Source: CAHJWO01 sp964245885 (lineage in GTDB: Bacteria; Verrucomicrobiota; Verrucomicrobiia; Chthoniobacterales; SZAS-18). From it: 16,614 nt of DNA. Below the pieces are notes generated by a model. The model was not told the origin of the DNA, did not search any database, and was given only the letters and a program-made list of their open reading frames with translations. A program made the translations under genes and the position numbers. Of the stretch, positions 14,745 to 16,614 are shown one piece after another. Position 1 is the first letter of the stretch; each line of letters opens with the position of its first letter. The DNA is taken from positions 1 to 16,614 of the forward strand of contig CAXTOX010000087.1 of assembly GCA_964245885.1 (NCBI GenBank). Direction: 5' to 3'.

Positions 14745-15511
14745 TCACGGTAGCCCGGCGGCAGCGCGGTCGCGCCGCAGGTTGCTCAACGCCGGCCCGA
14801 CCTCCGAGGCGAGATATTCCCATCGACACTCGACGGACACTCCTCCCGTGTAGCCCACCTCTTGCAATGTCTCGAACCACCGCACGTAATCCTGCCCGTC
14901 CGCCCCCGGATACCGCCGCGAGGGATGCTCGGCGACGTGGAAGTGACGCAGGATTTTTCCAAATCGCCGGACGGCATCCGGCCCTCGCCAGCGAACCCCA
15001 TTTGGTAGGTGTCGGCCAGCAGCATCACGTAGGGATGGTCGCACGTCTCGACGACCTCCGCGCCTTCCTCCAGAGTGTTGATGAAGTTACATTCGCCCAC
15101 GTTCAAAGGCTCCACCGCCAGCGTCACGTTCTCGCGTTCCGCCAAGGGTGCGATGTTTTTCAACAACGCCACGAACTGTGCGCGCGCGCCACCGCTACCG
15201 AAGACGATGCACCCGATCCCCGCCCGCCGCGCGCGCGCGAACACCCGTTCGGCGTATGCCAGCAAAGCCGCCTCGTGAGCCGCGGGACCCACGCACGGCA
15301 AGCCGGCAGGCAGGAACAGGTTCGCGCAACGCGTCGGCACGGGCAGCCCGGTGGAGGACGCAAGGTTTGCTTCAAAACGCGTCTCGTCCTTCTCGGCGGG
15401 CACGAGGGAGCCCTGCACGCTGACCTCCAGGAAATCCGCCCCGGCCGCCGCGCCCGCGGCAACCGTTTCCAACCCGCCGCAGAGTCCCAGGAGAATGGTC
15501 TGGCTAGACAT
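14745..15511 (-). CDS. Sugar phosphate isomerase/epimerase (xylose isomerase-like TIM barrel), frameshifted
   Basis: The protein would be 255 residues: MSSQTILLGLCGGLE at the start, EVSVQGSL, VEPLNVGECN, LLADTYQMGFAGEG, HFHVAEHPSR and VSVECRWEY near the end. These strands and the Glu/Asp/His positions fit the metal-dependent AP-endonuclease-2/xylose-isomerase-like family. The frame changes after GFAGEG: restoring one G in the run at 14983-14985 (CCC on the plus strand) joins it to PDAVRRFGK and gives a full domain. The span of 767 nt is one short of 256 codons. It is either a sequencing error or a recent mutation. In DTYQM a Gln occupies the place where DxxHM is usual. The start is 13 nt after the stop of the DUF4380 gene. 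The substrate is unknown. Confidence 0.8.
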
Positions 15512-15524
15512 ACATAGGTTGGTG

Positions 15525-16451
15525 TTAGAGGAGACCGGCCGCCCGCACGACCGGCCAGAGCCGGTCCGCCAACGCCGCTTCGTCATTGAGCGGCAGCCCC
15601 TCGTCGAAAACGTGCTGCGACCAGCGTTCCTGGTGCGCCGCCGAGGCACCGGGGGCCAGCGTCACGAGAGGCCCGAGCGTCTCGATCTCCAGCATCTCGT
15701 GGTTGGAATAGGTCTCGAAGTTGCAGCCGTCGTCGGGGTAGCTTTCCCCTGCCCGCGGCGGGGTCACCGTCTTGCAGAAGAACGTCCGTCCGTCCACGTA
15801 ACCGGCCCAACCCTCCGCGAGCGCCAGGCCGATCTTGGTCGAAAGGCTGCCGGCCTGCTGCCGCAGCGTGATCAGCCGCTGGCCGAAACGCCAGCGCGGG
15901 TCGTCGAGCGCCGTGTACGGCCAAATGACCATCCGGCGGTTCGGCAGCAGGTCGCGCGGGTGTTCGCCCAACGGAGGCTGCGGGATGACCTCCGTCCCGC
16001 CCGGGCGCACGACCGTCAGCCCCCAAGGCGCGAGCGACACGGGTTCGGGTGAACGGTTGACGACGACGTGATCGACCGTGATCCCCGGGCCGCTCTCGGC
16101 GAGCGTCAGGACCAGCGTTTTCTCCAGCCAATGCGGCGCGACGGCGGCGTTGCGCAACGTGACCCGGTTCCCCGCGAGGGTGTGCTCGACGGGGCCGTTG
16201 TCGAGTTGGTACGTGCGGCCCAGGTCCTCGGGGGCGATCCAGAAACGGTGACCGCCACGGATTTTCCACCCGCTCTCGCCGCTGCCGCCGAGTTGCCCGT
16301 CGTAGTGTTTGAAGAGGTTCTCGCCGTCGGGCAGCGTGCGGTAGGAGAGCACGCGCGGCCCCACGTCGAGCGTGACGATGGCCTCGGCGGCGGCGTTGAA
16401 CAGCCGGACGTTGCGCTGCCAGCCGGCGTAGGGGACGATCTCGGTGGGCAT
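15525..16451 (-). CDS. DUF4380 family protein (galactose mutarotase-like fold)
   Basis: A 308-residue protein, mostly beta-strand by inspection, with the outline of the DUF4380 family related to aldose-1-epimerase folds: WQRNVRLFN, ARVL-type PRVLSYR, GENLFKHYD, GGHRFWIAPED, WGLTVVRPGG, NFETYSNHEMLEIETLGP and HQERW. The GGHRFW and EMLEIETLGP segments are the most typical. No signal peptide is present. It probably recognises or interconverts a sugar, but no activity is established from sequence. The ATG at 16451 starts at the conserved MPTEIVPYAGW; an earlier in-frame start at 16496 would overlap the regulator gene. The bases before the ATG read TTTTCCTCC, not a Shine-Dalgarno. The next gene, a sugar isomerase, follows after 13 nt, supporting a joint role in sugar metabolism. 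Confidence 0.8.
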   Translation of the reverse strand: MPTEIVPYAGWQRNVRLFNAAAEAIVTLDVGPRVLSYRTLPDGENLFKHYDGQLGGSGESGWKIRGGHRFWIAPEDLGRTYQLDNGPVEHTLAGNRVTLRNAAVAPHWLEKTLVLTLAESGPGITVDHVVVNRSPEPVSLAPWGLTVVRPGGTEVIPQPPLGEHPRDLLPNRRMVIWPYTALDDPRWRFGQRLITLRQQAGSLSTKIGLALAEGWAGYVDGRTFFCKTVTPPRAGESYPDDGCNFETYSNHEMLEIETLGPLVTLAPGASAAHQERWSQHVFDEGLPLNDEAALADRLWPVVRAAGLL

Positions 16452-16492
16452 GGAGGAAAACCATGCGGGCGCGCGGGCCGCTTGGCAACCCT

Positions 16493-16612
16493 TCACTTCG
16501 CGGGCAGCACCGCGGCCAGCAGTTCGGGGCGGCTGGTCAGCAGATCGGTCAAACTCTCGATGGCACGCAAGGTCGGCGGACTGATGTGGTGCTCCATGCC
16601 CTCGACATCGCG
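16493..16612 (-). CDS. DtxR/MntR-like metal-dependent regulator, C-terminal end (5' partial)
   Basis: Only the last 39 residues are in the window. They begin RDVEGMEHHISPPTL and end AAVLPAK. DVEG-EHH-S matches the metal-binding and dimerisation segment of DtxR/MntR-type repressors, where the Glu and His residues bind Mn or Fe. The rest is a short helical tail. It lies 41 nt upstream of the DUF4380 gene on the same strand. Its regulatory targets cannot be seen here. Confidence 0.65.
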   Translation of the reverse strand, partial: RDVEGMEHHISPPTLRAIESLTDLLTSRPELLAAVLPAK

Positions 16613-16614
16613 GT

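Noticed and set aside
14867..15517. Plus-strand ORF opposite the sugar isomerase gene
   Set aside because: It has no recognisable motif, and the opposite strand has conserved TIM-barrel motifs despite the frameshift.
1..16614. Search for CRISPR arrays, tRNA/rRNA genes, toxin-antitoxin or defence systems
   Set aside because: No regularly spaced short direct repeats, no tRNA cloverleaf or rRNA sequence, and no recognised defence domain was seen. The SbcCD-like pair is read as DNA repair, since nothing nearby supports a defence role.

Overview
The window looks like a piece of a high-GC, Gram-negative bacterial chromosome, probably a Verrucomicrobiota (Opitutae-like) draft or metagenome assembly. 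That is an inference. It rests on outer-membrane functions (lipoprotein N-acyltransferase, ADP-heptose synthesis), high-GC coding sequence, a DUF4380 protein beside a xylose-isomerase-like sugar isomerase, and a PHP-glycosyltransferase fusion. A run of ten Ns (9335-9344) and a one-base frameshift (near 14983-14985) point to draft quality. Ten of the eleven genes whose start is visible have no evident Shine-Dalgarno motif.

Layout. 1-146: end of an unidentified gene. 147-959: intergenic, dominated by a large nested imperfect palindrome (175-640), followed by an AT-richer stretch with a degraded reverse-strand coding remnant (699-890). 960-1877 (+): PAPS-type sulfotransferase. 1896-1982: long stem-loop between convergent genes. 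2000-5973 (-): an SbcD/YhaO-like metallophosphoesterase and an SbcC/YhaN-like coiled-coil ATPase, overlapping by ATGA. 6094-11356 (+): apolipoprotein N-acyltransferase (with an internal duplication), a DUF2334 deacetylase-like protein overlapping it by GTGA, and a PHP-glycosyltransferase fusion split by the N gap. 11337-11370: hairpin containing the stop codon of the fusion gene. 11372-13411 (-): UvrD/PcrA-type helicase with a TATAAT box upstream. 13597-16612 (-): a tightly packed run in the order DtxR/MntR-like regulator (C-terminal end only), DUF4380 protein, sugar isomerase/epimerase, heptose-1-phosphate adenylyltransferase, PurN.

Function. Two themes recur. One is envelope and glycan work: sulfation, lipoprotein acylation, possible glycan deacetylation and glycosyl transfer, ADP-heptose for LPS core. 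The other is DNA maintenance: the nuclease/ATPase pair and the SF1A helicase. No RNA gene, CRISPR array, transposase or recognised defence system was seen. The least conventional items are the nested palindrome, the three-gene Lnt/DUF2334/PHP-GT unit, and the altered metal-site residues in the SbcD-like and PHP proteins.
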